Assembly (NCBI GenBank): GCA_023079485.1 | Contig: CM041083.1 | Coordinates: 109,967,554 to 110,031,553 of the forward strand | DNA from: Archilochus colubris | Taxonomy: Eukaryota > Chordata > Aves > Apodiformes > Trochilidae | Reading direction: 5' to 3' | DNA: 64,000 nt | Shown here: in pieces, positions 1 to 62,010 of the stretch | How the letters are laid out: every line of letters begins with the position of its first letter | Position numbering within the stretch: position 1 is the first letter of the stretch | The notes under the pieces: model-generated | Databases searched by the model: none | What the model was told of the DNA's origin: nothing | The model's input: the letters and a program-made list of their open reading frames with translations, nothing else | Program-made: the position numbers and the translations under genes

Positions 1-2144
1 ACAGGAACCTGCTTGCAGTATCAAACCTGTGAATTTTTACTGGTGTTGAGACAAATCTCACAGGAGTTGTAGTTTCTGGCTGAGTAATCCCCAGAGACAA
101 AACATCTTATTCAAAATGGGTTTGAACTTCTGCAGAGCTTCCCTCCTCTTCTAGCAGCTATCATCACCACATCTATTTTATTTCTCCAATCATGCTGTTC
201 TCTCATCTTAGATTTGTCTGAGATTTATCTGTCAGCTTTATCTGCCCCTAAACTCGCTTCAGCTCTCTAGCTGATTCTCTCAGGCATTCATGATAAATAA
301 TATTCTCTGTGTTCTTCATGCTCCTATTTCCCCTCACTCTACTTTTATACGTCTCGATTTAAAGCCTGTCCTTCTGACCTGCCTGAAATCCCAATATGTT
401 CATGGAATTAGAGTACAAACTTCCTCAGTGATGGGTCTCTAGCAGTCAGTAAAGCACGGGTTAAGTAGTTGCAAAAATATTTCTCTTGTATTAATTGCAC
501 AGATATTCAGCTCAGACTAAGATTCATTCTGGTTTTGTTTTTTTTTAACTATATAGTTCATGCTGCAAGTGTTCAGAGGGTAAGAGACGTTGCTGTAATC
601 AATCCCACTGTGAGTATTTGCACTGTCCAATACTTGCAATCTATTCAGGGTAAACAGTTGTCTTCCAATCACCACTGCAGGTTTCCCAAGGTGTGCTTAT
701 AACATGTATCCAGTGCTGGAGAAACCCTGGAGTAGAGAAAGCTTGAAGGGGAAAAAAAAATAAAACAAATAACCAAAACAACCCAGAACAAACAGAGAAG
801 GTTCTGACTTCAAAATGGAGGAAAGAGGAGAAAAGCACTTTCAAAATTTGACTTTTATATTAGGCAGCATGAAGCAAAGACATAAAAAACCTTCTGAAGT
901 CTTTCAAGTGATAAAAGGACTGTTTGGAAACAACAGTATGCGTCAGCTTCTATTGATGGAGAAAATCAGAGCTTTTCTTCTCTCAGAAAAGAAATACACT
1001 GCATTTCTGGAAATGCAAGGAAATTCTGCATAGTTTTAGGGGGGAGGAGAGGGGTAGGGAAGGTGGCTTTCTTTCTATTGCAGCATGGTAGCCTCCATTT
1101 GGGAGCCTTTAGCCCAAGAATTTTATTTGGTTGAAGTTTGTTATATGGAGATGGTTATATGAGAAGAGATGATCACAACAATGTTCAGAAACTCCTAATG
1201 AGTAGGACCAGAATACAGTTGAATAATTTTTGTACTACTTCATAGAAATGTGAAAACAAATTTCTCTTAGTTTTTTTATATAGGAAAATGTAAAAGAAAC
1301 TTTACCTTGGAGACCTAAAGGTTTTGTTGTAGCTTCTCATAAATAACCCAAACCCTACCATTATTTTCAAACCAAGTGTTATCTACCTAAACTGCTGTGG
1401 GATTGAGCTTTTCAAAAGGAAATGCATTAAAAAAGCTGAGCAATGAAAAATGTAAGCTATCCATGGGGAGATGCTGAGTGGGCTGATTCTTGCAGTGTTC
1501 GTCCTACATCAGATTTTGGTATCTTCTTCACCATGAGGTTCCCTGACTGGGATTTTCTTCCAGTCTTTTTATTTTCTTTCTCTGTTAATTTATTTGTTGA
1601 GTTTGGGGTTTGAAGAGGAAAAGCAGAAAAAACTGCTTAAGCTTTAAGACTGGAGAAAGAACACCAGTTTTCCTCATGCTTCTGGTATACCAGACAGTGG
1701 TCCTGAATTAATGAAATGAGGAATATTCAAAAGCCTCTGAGGAAGTTCAAACTTTTATCTCCATTCTTTTAACAACACAAGGATGAAAATGAGGCTGATA
1801 ATCTCCACCCCTCCTGTTCACACTAAACTAAAGGAAAATAAATTAAGGGGGGAAAAAAAGTGACCCTAATCTGCTTAGCAGCACAGTTGACTGGGAGAAA
1901 GGAGTCCTGCACCTCATCCTGTTCCAAAGACTTTCACTGCATTTATGTGTAATGTCTGTTGCCAAATAATATACATTTAAAACTAACAAACATGCCTCTT
2001 CAACAAGGCATCAGAGCTTTGTCCCTTCCCCAGTAAATCTTGATTCTTCTGTGCACACTGAAGTCAATTCAGTAGGAGAGTACCACACTTACGCACTCAA
2101 GTGGGCAAGCTCTGTTACTTTAAACACAGTCTTCATAGAAGAGT

Positions 2145-2936
2145 GGACTGAGTTTGCAAGACAATGTATTGATGGGGAGAGGGCAACAGCAGTGGCTTCT
2201 GTGAGAAGATGCTAGAGGTTTCCACTATGTCTGATAGAGCAAATGCCAACTGGCTGCAGGACAGACCCACCACTGGCTAAGGCTAAGCCCATCAGTGACA
2301 GTGGTAGCACCTCTTATTATTTAAGAAGGGAGCTGGGATGGAAGGGAAGCTGGCAACACCAGCAGCAGTCAGAAGAGGGGGGTGAGACTGTCTGAGGAAC
2401 AGCTCTGCAGGCACCAAGGTCAGTGAAGAAGGAGGCTAGGAGGCCTTCCAGAAACTGTAACAGAGATTCCTCTGCAGCCTGTAGTGAAGACCATGGTGAG
2501 GCATGCCATCCCCCTGACTCCCATGGGTGGGAGCAGGGGAAGGGTGTGAGGAGTCCACACCCTGAGGATGAAAGAACAGCAGAGAAAATGTGTGATGAAC
2601 TGACCCTAAACCCCATTCCTATTCCCATGTGCCACTGGGAGGAGGAGGTAGAGAAACTGGGAGTGAAGCTGAGACGGGGAAGAAGGGAAGTATTTTAAGA
2701 TTCAGGTTTTATTTCTCATTATCCTATTCTGATTTGATTGGTAATAAATTATTTTTTCCCCAAGTTGAGTCTCTTCAGATCATGAAAGCAATTCTTAAGT
2801 GATCTCCCTGTCCTTTTCCTGACCCATGAGCTTTTCGCTACCTTTTCTCTCCTCTCTACCTGAAGAGCAGGATGAGAGAGTGTCTTTGGTGAGCATGTAG
2901 TGTCCAGCCAGGGTCAACCCACCACATGACATTCAA
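2145..2936 (-). mobile_element. Degenerate avian LTR-like element (probably a solo LTR)
   Basis: Read on the minus strand, the element begins at 2936 with TGTGGTGGGTTGACC and continues through a segment matching, from memory, a dispersed LTR family common in bird genomes (probably ERVL-like). Features I recognise are the 'ccagccagggtcaaccc' edge, the GATTTGATTGG/AATAAATTA block near 2735-2750, and the stretch around 2180-2330. The far edge near 2145 is less certain. No gag, pol or env coding sequence adjoins it, so it is most likely a solo LTR or a non-autonomous copy. The family name is not assigned. Confidence 0.6.
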
Positions 2937-5325
2937 AGCCTGGATTTGAATCCCTCCATACAAAGGAGGGAATCTGGATATTCACAATCATATCTGACTG
3001 ATCTCTCTTGTGTATAAAATGAGTACCTCTCTCCTGTTAATCATGGAGAGGAAGAAATTTTCAGGACATTTTCACCACTTATTCATTGTCTGTGTTGGGC
3101 AAAGATCAACAGAGAGAAAAAAGAGGAACACTGGCTTTCTGGGTCTGCAGTAGATACCATGCTAATTCTGCCTTGCCGAGCCTGAGGGGTGTGTCTGGGG
3201 AGTTGAAGTGATGAAAATTGTGCTTTCAATATATCCATAATTAGCCAGCAACTGAGTGGAAGTGCTCAGCATTCCCACTTTAAACTTCAGCATCTGCACT
3301 CTTCCCAAGTCCCTTTCTGGATCTTGGCCTTGAGCTCTGAAACCAAAAGCACACTCAGATGGCATCCAGTGACTGAAGTTTCTAATTCTTTGGTATTGGT
3401 GAGTCTTGGGGATCAAATTTCAGGATCAGTGTCTAAAGGTCAAACAGATCATTTCTGAGGGCAGTATCTTGTGAGTATCTTTCTGATGTTAACAGAGACT
3501 GAACTTGAGTTGTCTTTGTTGAGATTATACATATCCCAAGTTTCTGTAATAAAAGCATGGAAATCTTGATAACATGAACCCTGACAAAAGTAAGAAGGCA
3601 AACTTAAAGCCCAAGCTGGAAACAATAATGATAAATAGCACCAAGTTCCTATACTGAGAATAGCTCCACTTTTCACATACATTTGCTGACTGACTTGCAG
3701 CTCAGCTACAAAACCTGCTGCTTTGAGTTTGTTGAGCAGTGAGTTACCAATACAAGCAAATGCCTTGTGTACTCATGAAGGATGCTTTTGAAGTGTTTCA
3801 ATGGCAAATATAATTGTATTCTGTCAATTCCCATCCAAATGGCATAACTTCTCTATTTCACTGATACTGGGGAAGTTCATGGTGATGAGAAGGAAAAAAA
3901 CCTGACTTTTATTGGAAAGTCATGAGCAGAGGTGAGGAACATCTCTTGCATTCTGCCTTCTGTGAGGTCAACTCACATGGGTACCTACACACCCACAAAG
4001 CCTTGACTCTGCAAGGGGCAAGACTGGGAGACTTGCAACCCATTTCAAACAAAGCACCATGCCTTGCCTTTTGAACCAAAAGGAATCATGTCCTGTAAAA
4101 CCACACTAAGATGCACTGATGTGAGTACTCCACGTTGTTTTAAGCTGGTGGCTTGAAAAGCTGGCTGATACACTTTAATTTGCAGGGCTGAGGTGTTAAC
4201 ATCCCAGAAGTGACCTTCACTAGAACCTCTGCTTCCCATGTCCATACCTTCTCCTTTGCAGTGATTGCTCCCATGTGAATAGATTATTCTCAGTTTCACT
4301 GTCCTTACATGGTAAAATACCTATTTTAAAGTAAGCTGTTACATATGTTACAAAGTGTCCAATGGACAAATGCAAAAATATTAAATCAGGATGTTACAAA
4401 AAATCAGAGGTACAGTACTTAACGAGAGCATATACATTTGCTTATTAATGTGCTTAGAGCGTAGTAAAACATCACATAATTATGTATAAATAGTGTTTTA
4501 CATTCATCATTTGTAAATCATGACTAAATAATTTATAAGTTTTACCATAAAGTATTACCAAAGTTCTTCTGACAGCCATTATATAATATATTGAATGCCA
4601 GGCAGCATAAAATACCACCAAAAAACAGAGAGATGTTTTTGCATCAGAATTCCTCAATTCCTCACAGATCCATTACTCATCTCCACCAGATTAGTCCCAC
4701 TATTCATGTAAGCTGAGGGCCACTGAGAAAACAAGTTCAAGTCACTGAACATAACTTTTAAAAAAGTAAATAAAAATACCTACACTGACCTTCATAATGT
4801 TCAAACGACTTCAGACAGATAGAGCAAAAATGCTCCACTGTGTGCTTTTCCTACTAGACTTTTCCTATTTCTTCAGCCTAGAAGCTTCCTCTCTGTGATT
4901 GATACATTCGCTCTCCTGTTCCCAAGGACAAATTTCACCTTTTAAACTATCTCCTGTAATTAAAAGAAATACAGTTTGCAGCATATGTCAGCAGAAGCAA
5001 ATGTTCAGTCATGAAAGTTTGGGCATCATAATTAATATCAATTATATGAGATTTATGAAAATCCTTTCAGAAAAGTCATCAAATTCCAGGTCCCGTTGGA
5101 AAAAAAAATAAAAATTAAAAAGTAAAAAAAAGTTGAGCTGAACAAAACAACTTTATTCTCCTTAGAAAACTGAAACTGAAAACCGGACCCAAACATGAGC
5201 ATTCAGTGTTTTTAACTTAGACATATTTTTTCCAAATGTCATCCATTTGGATCAGTCCATCAACTCTGACAGCTCCTACAGTGTTGCATGCCTACATTAT
5301 CACTGTACCCTATGTAAAAACACTT

Positions 5326-5360
5326 TACATCATGTACATCATGTACTATTGTACATCATG
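5326..5360 (+). repeat. Short TACATCATG repeat
   Basis: TACATCATG occurs at 5326-5334 and 5335-5343 in tandem, and again at 5352-5360. It is a minor local duplication in intergenic sequence with no evident function. Confidence 0.7.
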
Positions 5361-6569
5361 TAGAGAAAAAAAATAAACAAATTTACTGGTTCTAGGGAAA
5401 AAAACAACCCTTATGTCATTTTCAAACAGCAGCTATTTTTCTGGATAATTATCTCAAGCCGCTTTTGACGAACACTAAAAATGCTGTGTGAGTAACGAGA
5501 CAGAGCACTGAGTTTTCCTTCCCTGCACTCTGATTAGAAATGGGATCCACACTCCAGCTGGATATTTCCAGTTCATACCCAGTAGAAATAGTTTTCTGTC
5601 CGGTTGCCAAATGTTGTCCCATGTGGCCAGCAAAGGTTGGACAATAGCAGTAATACAGCTTCAAGTAAAGAGCTGAAAACGATCCCTTGTAACCGGCGGC
5701 CTCAATTCTGCATAGTTTAATAATTCTAGTGCCATGATTTAACTTCCTTTTTCCCTTTCAAGTATTCAGTGCAAATTAATCGTATTGTCAATGCTTATGT
5801 TTCCTACCTTACTTATTTGTAAGGACATGTTCAAGTGCCATACTAGAAGGTTGATCCTGTGGTCTTCTGCTTAACTAGTAATCCTCATGCACACTAGTAA
5901 CCCCATTGAATATCAATATAAGATTGTGGTGCCAGGGAAAGTTAAACAAATCCTGAGGAATCTGTTTTATTAGCATTTATAGGATTTGTGTGTGTGAGCG
6001 TGTGTGTGTATACATCCACACTTGGGAACAGTAGTTACAGGGAAAAAAAATACAAGGGATTCCTCCGGGGACAATAAGCACTGCTAGTTCTGGAGCTCAT
6101 ACCAGTGCTGATGTTGCAGCCCGTAAATGTTAAAACATCTGATGATATTTTCTTTCCTGAGGAACTCGGTGGTATTTCTCACAGTTAATACGTTAGTTAA
6201 GCACATCAGACCAAAGTTAAGACCCGCATTGCTCTTAGCCCCTGCGCAGCCCTTTTTGTCCCCTTCTGGACCCGTCTAGCCTTGCATGTGTTATGCGGAG
6301 AAAGGCAGGGAAACTACACGAACGTGAAACACCAAATCCACGGCCCTGCCAAGGTGTTTGTCTCAAGAGATGACTGGGTGGGACCGGGATCACTTTCACG
6401 GACATGGGTGGACGGCGAGCCCTGGCCTGCCGCCTGCCCCTGCCTGGGCCCTTCATGCTCACCTCCGTCCCCTCCGAAATGTGACAATCTCCGTAAATTG
6501 TGCCCCAAATCCCTCTGGAAACCTTCCCTCTCTGCCCCCTCCTTTGGTTCCCTACTGCGACCTCCGCCC

Positions 6570-6619
6570 GGGCGGGCTGGGAGGAGGGGGGGGGGGCCGG
6601 GAGGGAAGGGGGAGGAGGG
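6570..6619 (+). other. G-run cluster, potential G-quadruplex
   Basis: The + strand has a run of eleven or more G flanked by GGGAGG and followed by GGGAGGG, GGGGG and GGAGGG within about 50 bases. Four or more G-tracts of at least three bases with short loops are present, which satisfies the usual intramolecular quadruplex pattern. It lies near the upstream border of the CpG-rich domain. Confidence 0.5.
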
Positions 6620-7079
6620 CTGCCAACCCCCCTGCACACAGGATCCCTCCTGTGCCGGGACACACGCCTCCTGCCAGGCGCTATTTGTGTCTCTTGAAGG
6701 ATTACAAAAGAAAATAAAAATTAAAAAGGCGTTAAACCCCTTCTCGGTTCGAGCTACTCCTTCATCAGCACATCCCCCGGGATATCGCCTCCCCGCTCCG
6801 GTGTAAAATAAGTCCCTCGGGCTTGTCCCCCGGACACGCGTGGGCTCAGCGCTCGGCAGCCCCCGTCACACCCCTCCCTTCGCGGTCGCCCCGTGGGTAA
6901 CCCTCCCAAATACACAGGCCGTGGGGAGAGCAAGGGCTCAGCTCCTCCGCTCAAGCCTCGGTGCTTTCCGACGATCTGTAGCCCGGCAGTTTGTGAGTGG
7001 GGACGGAGGTGCTGCGGATGGAGTTTGTTTGTGGGGTGGTGGCTTTTTTCAACACACATTTTCCTCTTTATTTTCCATT

Positions 7080-7350
7080 TTTAGTTTAAACCTTCAGGTG
7101 AGAAAAAAAAATAATAATGAAAGACGGAATGTTTATCCGCATCACAGCTCACCTGAGAAAGAAACGCTCTCCCTTTTTCTCCTGCCCGGTGAAGAGCTGC
7201 CCGGTCGAATCAAGATAAAACGTTGCTAAATAAAAGTGCTTCTTGTGTGCGCCCAGTTTATAATTCAACGATAAAGTATCAGTGAAAATATTACCTGAAC
7301 ATTTATAATAATTTATTGGATTTTTTTCTTATTGTCCTTTTTTTATTTTC
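7080..7350. promoter_or_regulatory. AT-rich island in the upstream CpG domain, candidate conserved element
   Basis: An abrupt AT-rich patch in GC-rich surroundings contains homeodomain-like and TTTATA-type motifs (for example AATAATTTATTGG near 7306-7319). It has no open reading frame of note and no recognised repeat. AT-rich islands inside CpG domains of developmental genes are often conserved enhancers. I cannot test conservation here. Confidence 0.25.
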
Positions 7351-8620
7351 GTCTTGGCGTGGAGTTTCTTATTAAAACGGACGGAGGAAAGCCGTTCCCC
7401 GAAGGTCTCTGCAGGCACCTCGGACTTACGGTGTAGAGTATTGCCAATCCATCTCGACAGGTTTGGGCCACCCCTGTTGCAACACATTTTTTCTTTTTTT
7501 TCTGTCGGGATTTTGTTGCAAACATTCGCATACCTGCCCTCTCTGCAAACCGCCGTGCTACCCTCTCATTTTCCTTTGAGACCAAATCGCTCTTCCCTAT
7601 ATTTTTTTACAGGACACAGAAATGTCCCATTAAGTTTCCTTCTCGGGGTTAGCCATCGCGGAGCTTACTATACAAGACTCGTTAGGACCTGCCTTGAAAT
7701 ACAGTTAAAATATTGAATATTTTCCCCCTGTTTTGTTTTGGTTGTTTTTTTGGGTTTTATTTTTGGGGGGGAGCATATTTTTTTCTTCTCTCTCTCTCTT
7801 TTTTTTCCTACCTCTGCTAATAAGTCCAGTTTCAACGGCGGGCGGAGGCTGTATTGAACTTTGAGAATTTCCTCGAAAGGCTAGAGTTTCTTTTCGACTG
7901 ATGTTTTTTTCTAGATTAGTTTTAGTTTGTGCTGCTCGGCTAAAAGTCCAAGTGAGAGTATGCTTCCGTAAAAAGAAAAACACAGCGGCGGGTTTTATCG
8001 GCGACCAGATCTGCCGTCCCCAAATCTGTGACAAGTGTCCCTGTGAGAGGGGTACCCCTGCGAGAGGGATACAGGCTACTCCTATTTTGCGGGTAAAAAG
8101 GACAGAGCAAGAGGGTAAAACGAGTGACATCGCCCTGGCTCCCCTTCGCAACCGTTTCGCTCGGATTTCCTTGACCTGGAAGCCAGCTCTAGCCTAAATC
8201 CCACCCAGGACGGCGGGAGCATGAGAGCGTCCGCGCCGCCTTCCTTGGAAAAGCCGCTTTCCCCCAGGTGAACCAGACAAGGGACAGGCGCGGTACCGGG
8301 TACCTGACCCAGGATTTGGGACGGGACAAGAGATCGTGCAGGCAGGACTCGGGGCCCGTCGGGGGCCGTTCTCCCCCTCCTTGCCCCAGGTTTCAAGTAG
8401 TAGATGCAGAAGGTGCCCCAAGCTGCCTCCTCTCCATCCCCCGGGAACGGTGAGAAAGCTGGATTCCCCGGGAGGTTCGGGAGGGGAGAACCGGGATAGC
8501 GGTGCGGGTGCGGAGGGCCGCGCAAGTCCCGTCCGCGGAGACGGGGCCTCCGCCGGCGACGGGGAGGTTAAAGAGCGTGGCCTTTCCCTCGGCAACGCCG
8601 GGCCGGGCCCTTTCTGGTGT

Positions 8621-8710
8621 AATAGGATAATTACAGAGGGGCGGGCGAGCTTAAGCAAACACACTCGCCCGTCGGCCAGGCCTCTCCCGGGGATTAATAT
8701 TAAGGACCGG
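8621..8710. promoter_or_regulatory. Upstream candidate element with TAATTA, 8-bp hairpin arms and a 10-bp palindrome
   Basis: TAATTA is at 8628-8633. The arms CGGGCGAG (8642-8649) and CTCGCCCG (8664-8671) are perfect inverted repeats. The palindrome TTAATATTAA lies at 8694-8703, preceded by GGATTA, which is an Otx/Pitx-like core. The cluster lies about 3 kb upstream of the SIM2 ATG in otherwise GC-rich sequence. Its function is inferred only from motif density. Confidence 0.3.
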
Positions 8711-9003
8711 TGCATTGTGTTTTGCAAACCGGCAATCCCATCCCCCTCGGAGCCCTCTCCGCGTCCGCGGTTGTGAAGCCCCATCTCTCTGAGCTCTGCT
8801 AGCCGCTCTGCCGTGTCCCTCCTTTTCTTCTAACCGAGGGTTTTCTCATCACTGCTTTAATCACCGACCGAAGCCCGGCTCCCCCCGCCAGGTCGGGAGG
8901 GTGCTGCAGCCACGCGTGTCTGCGCGCAACCGGATAGTGGGACAGTTTTTTGCAAGGGACGCTGGGCAGGGCCAGTTGTCCGTGGGAGAAGGTGTATGCG
9001 TGT

Positions 9004-9014
9004 CCCCACGTATG
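9004..9014 (-). promoter_or_regulatory. SIM/ARNT-type core (CME-like), upstream copy 1
   Basis: The minus strand reads CATACGTGGGG, containing ATACGTG. This matches the Drosophila CNS midline element consensus (A/G)(T/A)ACGTG bound by Sim:Tango. A single match in CpG-rich sequence is weak evidence. Confidence 0.25.
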
Positions 9015-9256
9015 TACTACCCCTCCCCCCCCTGGAGAGCGAAGTGCTCCGGTCGGGTAGGAACCGGGCCGGGCACAGCATTGTCCTGTTCAGGCCGGGG
9101 TTAATCCTGTCGCTCAGAACTTGGCTCTGGCGTGGAGGGGAGACACGAAAATTGTTTTTGTTTTAGCGACCGCTGTGACAATCTCTGCAAAAATGGCTCC
9201 GAGCCCTGCGGTTACAGACCCGTGAGCTCCGTGTCTCCCGGAGCTGCCCACGTCGC

Positions 9257-9267
9257 CATACGTGGGG
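9257..9267 (+). promoter_or_regulatory. SIM/ARNT-type core (CME-like), upstream copy 2
   Basis: CATACGTGGGG on the + strand is the same 11-mer found on the minus strand at 9004-9014. The two copies are inverted and about 250 bases apart. Occupancy is not shown by the sequence. Confidence 0.25.
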
Positions 9268-9547
9268 CCGTCTCCGGCACTCTGCCGCCCGAAGGGAGAG
9301 GGAGAAGGTTCGGAAGGGACTCCAAAAAAGCCCGGGAAGTTTCTTCACCTTTCTCCTGGGGAGCGTCTTCGGGGTCAAACCCTGGTCATCAGCTACCGAG
9401 CGTGCAGCGGAGAGTCACGTCGGGCTCCGATGAGCCGGTATAGCACCGGCGGGGAGAGCTGCGGGGCTCCTGTGAAGTGTCTACCGCCTCCCCCGGAGCT
9501 CGACCCGCGTTTCCAATCTCACTGCACCCAGCAGGGCTAGGAGCCCT

Positions 9548-9760
9548 GTGTACATATATATATATGTGTGTATATATATATATATGTATTTATATGTGTG
9601 TGCATGTGTGGATTTTTAAAAATACTCATGTGCGTACATGTCTATAAGCGTGCATACAAATTTATATATGCAATGTGTGTATATAATATAAATGTGTGAG
9701 ATACACACTTATGCATGTGCCTTATGTATGATGTACATACATATGTGTGTATGCAGGTGT
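9548..9760. repeat. TA/TG alternating purine-pyrimidine tract
   Basis: About 210 bases dominated by (TA)n and (TG)n runs, with TGCATG and TACATA variants, interrupt the CpG-rich region about 2 kb upstream of SIM2 exon 1. It is a compound microsatellite. Alternating purine-pyrimidine runs can adopt Z-DNA or cruciform structures. No coding potential. Confidence 0.7.
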
Positions 9761-10210
9761 ATCTTGGACCTTTACCCAGCTCCAGAAAAACAGAGGAAAG
9801 TGCTGGGGTGACTTAATGGCGGCTCAGTGGCACACATGCCCTTGTCCCGGCTGCAGGGTGGGGTTACGAGCCCCCCGTGAGCGGCAGTAGGTTACGGGGC
9901 AAAGGGGGTCGCGGGTTCCCGCCGACGCTCCGCGGCCACTTAGGGAAGTTGGGGGGAGAGGGCTCGGGCTGCCACAGCAAACCGCCCCCCCGCCCCTGGC
10001 TACCCTCACCCCGGCCTCCCATCCCACCGCAAGTGCTAATTGCGGCTCTTTTCTGGCTCCTCTGTATTTGGGTCCCTCGGAGGGCGCTGCGCGGGAGGAC
10101 ACGTCACGGATACATTATCCCCTCCCCTCTTGAGGCTCTCCTGGCTTTCTGCAGCCTTTGCTAAAGAATTAACCGAAGGGTCCACTTCAGAGCTCCTTCT
10201 GCCCCTGAGG

Positions 10211-10211
10211 A

Positions 10212-10243
<32 letters not shown>

Positions 10244-10259
10244 GGGAGGGCGGGTAGGG
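10211..10259 (+). repeat. A25-G11 homopurine block with potential G-quadruplex
   Basis: Twenty-five A (10211-10235) run directly into eleven G (10236-10246). AGGGCGGGTAGGG follows, giving four or more G-tracts with 1-2 base loops. It is a very strong quadruplex pattern on the + strand, about 1.5 kb upstream of the SIM2 ATG. Homopolymer lengths may be affected by assembly. Confidence 0.6.
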
Positions 10260-10463
10260 AGGAAAAAAAGAGGAGATATCGGTGCTTTCAGGCGAGGAGT
10301 GTGGCGGCGAGGATTTCCGAGAGAAGGGGAATTCTAACTTTGATCCTTGCCGTATGGTGAGGATCGCTGCTACTTGCAGGAGGTAAATGTAGCAATTGAA
10401 ACTGTGCCTTTGAAAGGCATGTCTGCGAGAAAGAGCTACTGCTTTGCTCTTGTAATCCGTCAC

Positions 10464-10507
10464 AAATAATACTAATACTACTACTAATAATAATACTAAT
10501 AATAAAA
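10464..10507 (+). repeat. (ACT/AAT)n trinucleotide microsatellite
   Basis: About 44 bases of interleaved AAT and ACT units. It is a simple repeat close upstream of the SIM2 leader with no evidence of function. Confidence 0.75.
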
Positions 10508-10539
10508 GAAACAATTCCTGATCTTGCAAATTATTTTTC

Positions 10540-61614
<51,075 letters not shown>

Positions 61615-61727
61615 GTGGGTGTCACTTTAAAAAAAGAAAAAAAAACATTGTGGGGTGTCTAGGGAAGATTTTTAATTGTAGTGTGAAAACAATAATTACA
61701 AAATGTTTAGGAAAGAGAAAATGAGAA
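61615..61727 (+). CDS. SIM2: Possible alternative SIM2 C-terminus by read-through of the exon 10 donor
   Basis: If the exon 10 donor is not used, the frame continues for 36 codons past Glu525 and then meets a stop at 61725-61727. The added residues are GGCHFKKRKKNIVGCLGKIF then NCSVKTIITKCLGKRK, giving a 561-residue protein. Human SIM2 has a short isoform (SIM2s) made by retaining intron 10 sequence and ending in a different tail. The architecture here is the same. An AATAAA lies 278 bases after the stop. Expression is not shown by the sequence. Confidence 0.35.
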
Positions 61728-62004
61728 ACAGTGAAGTATAACAACCACGTTGTTTATAGTAGTTACATATTCATCCCTCGTCCCATTACCATCACCACTT
61801 GACTAGGAATGTTATCAAAGTATCAGTTGCAAAAAATGCATTCACCAGAATCACTTTTAGAACAGGGCGGAGGTGACACCTCCTTTAATACTGGCACAGC
61901 TTACCTTCATGTGTTCCACTGGAGGGGTTAGCAGAGCTGCTCAGGCATGTTATTGCTGTAGTCAGAAAGCAGACAATGTACTTCAGTTCGCACAAAGTAA
62001 TTAA

Positions 62005-62010
62005 AATAAA
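62005..62010 (+). terminator. Candidate polyadenylation hexamer in intron 10
   Basis: AATAAA in the context TTAAAATAAATTAG, positioned to serve an intron-10-retaining short SIM2 transcript. A second AATAAA is at 62920-62925. The hexamer is common by chance in AT-rich sequence. Confidence 0.2.

Larger units (their letters stand above)
1..6230. other. Intergenic region upstream of SIM2
   Basis: AT-rich sequence with no recognisable exon on either strand. Short open frames occur but none resembles a known protein or has splice-site support. The only repeat I can identify is the LTR-like element at 2145-2936. A small local repeat, TACATCATG three times, lies at 5326-5360. A short TG-rich run is near 5990-6010. 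In mammals the next gene upstream of SIM2 is CLDN14, and no claudin coding sequence is visible here. Confidence 0.6.

Noticed and set aside
6282..6806. 174-codon open frame and overlapping opposite-strand frames
   Set aside because: Pro/Gly/Arg-rich translation typical of CpG-island DNA, open on both strands at once, with no family resemblance or splice support.
8194..8784. 196-codon open frame on the minus strand
   Set aside because: GC-rich shadow frame with low-complexity Pro/Ser/Arg content, overlapping a plus-strand open frame.
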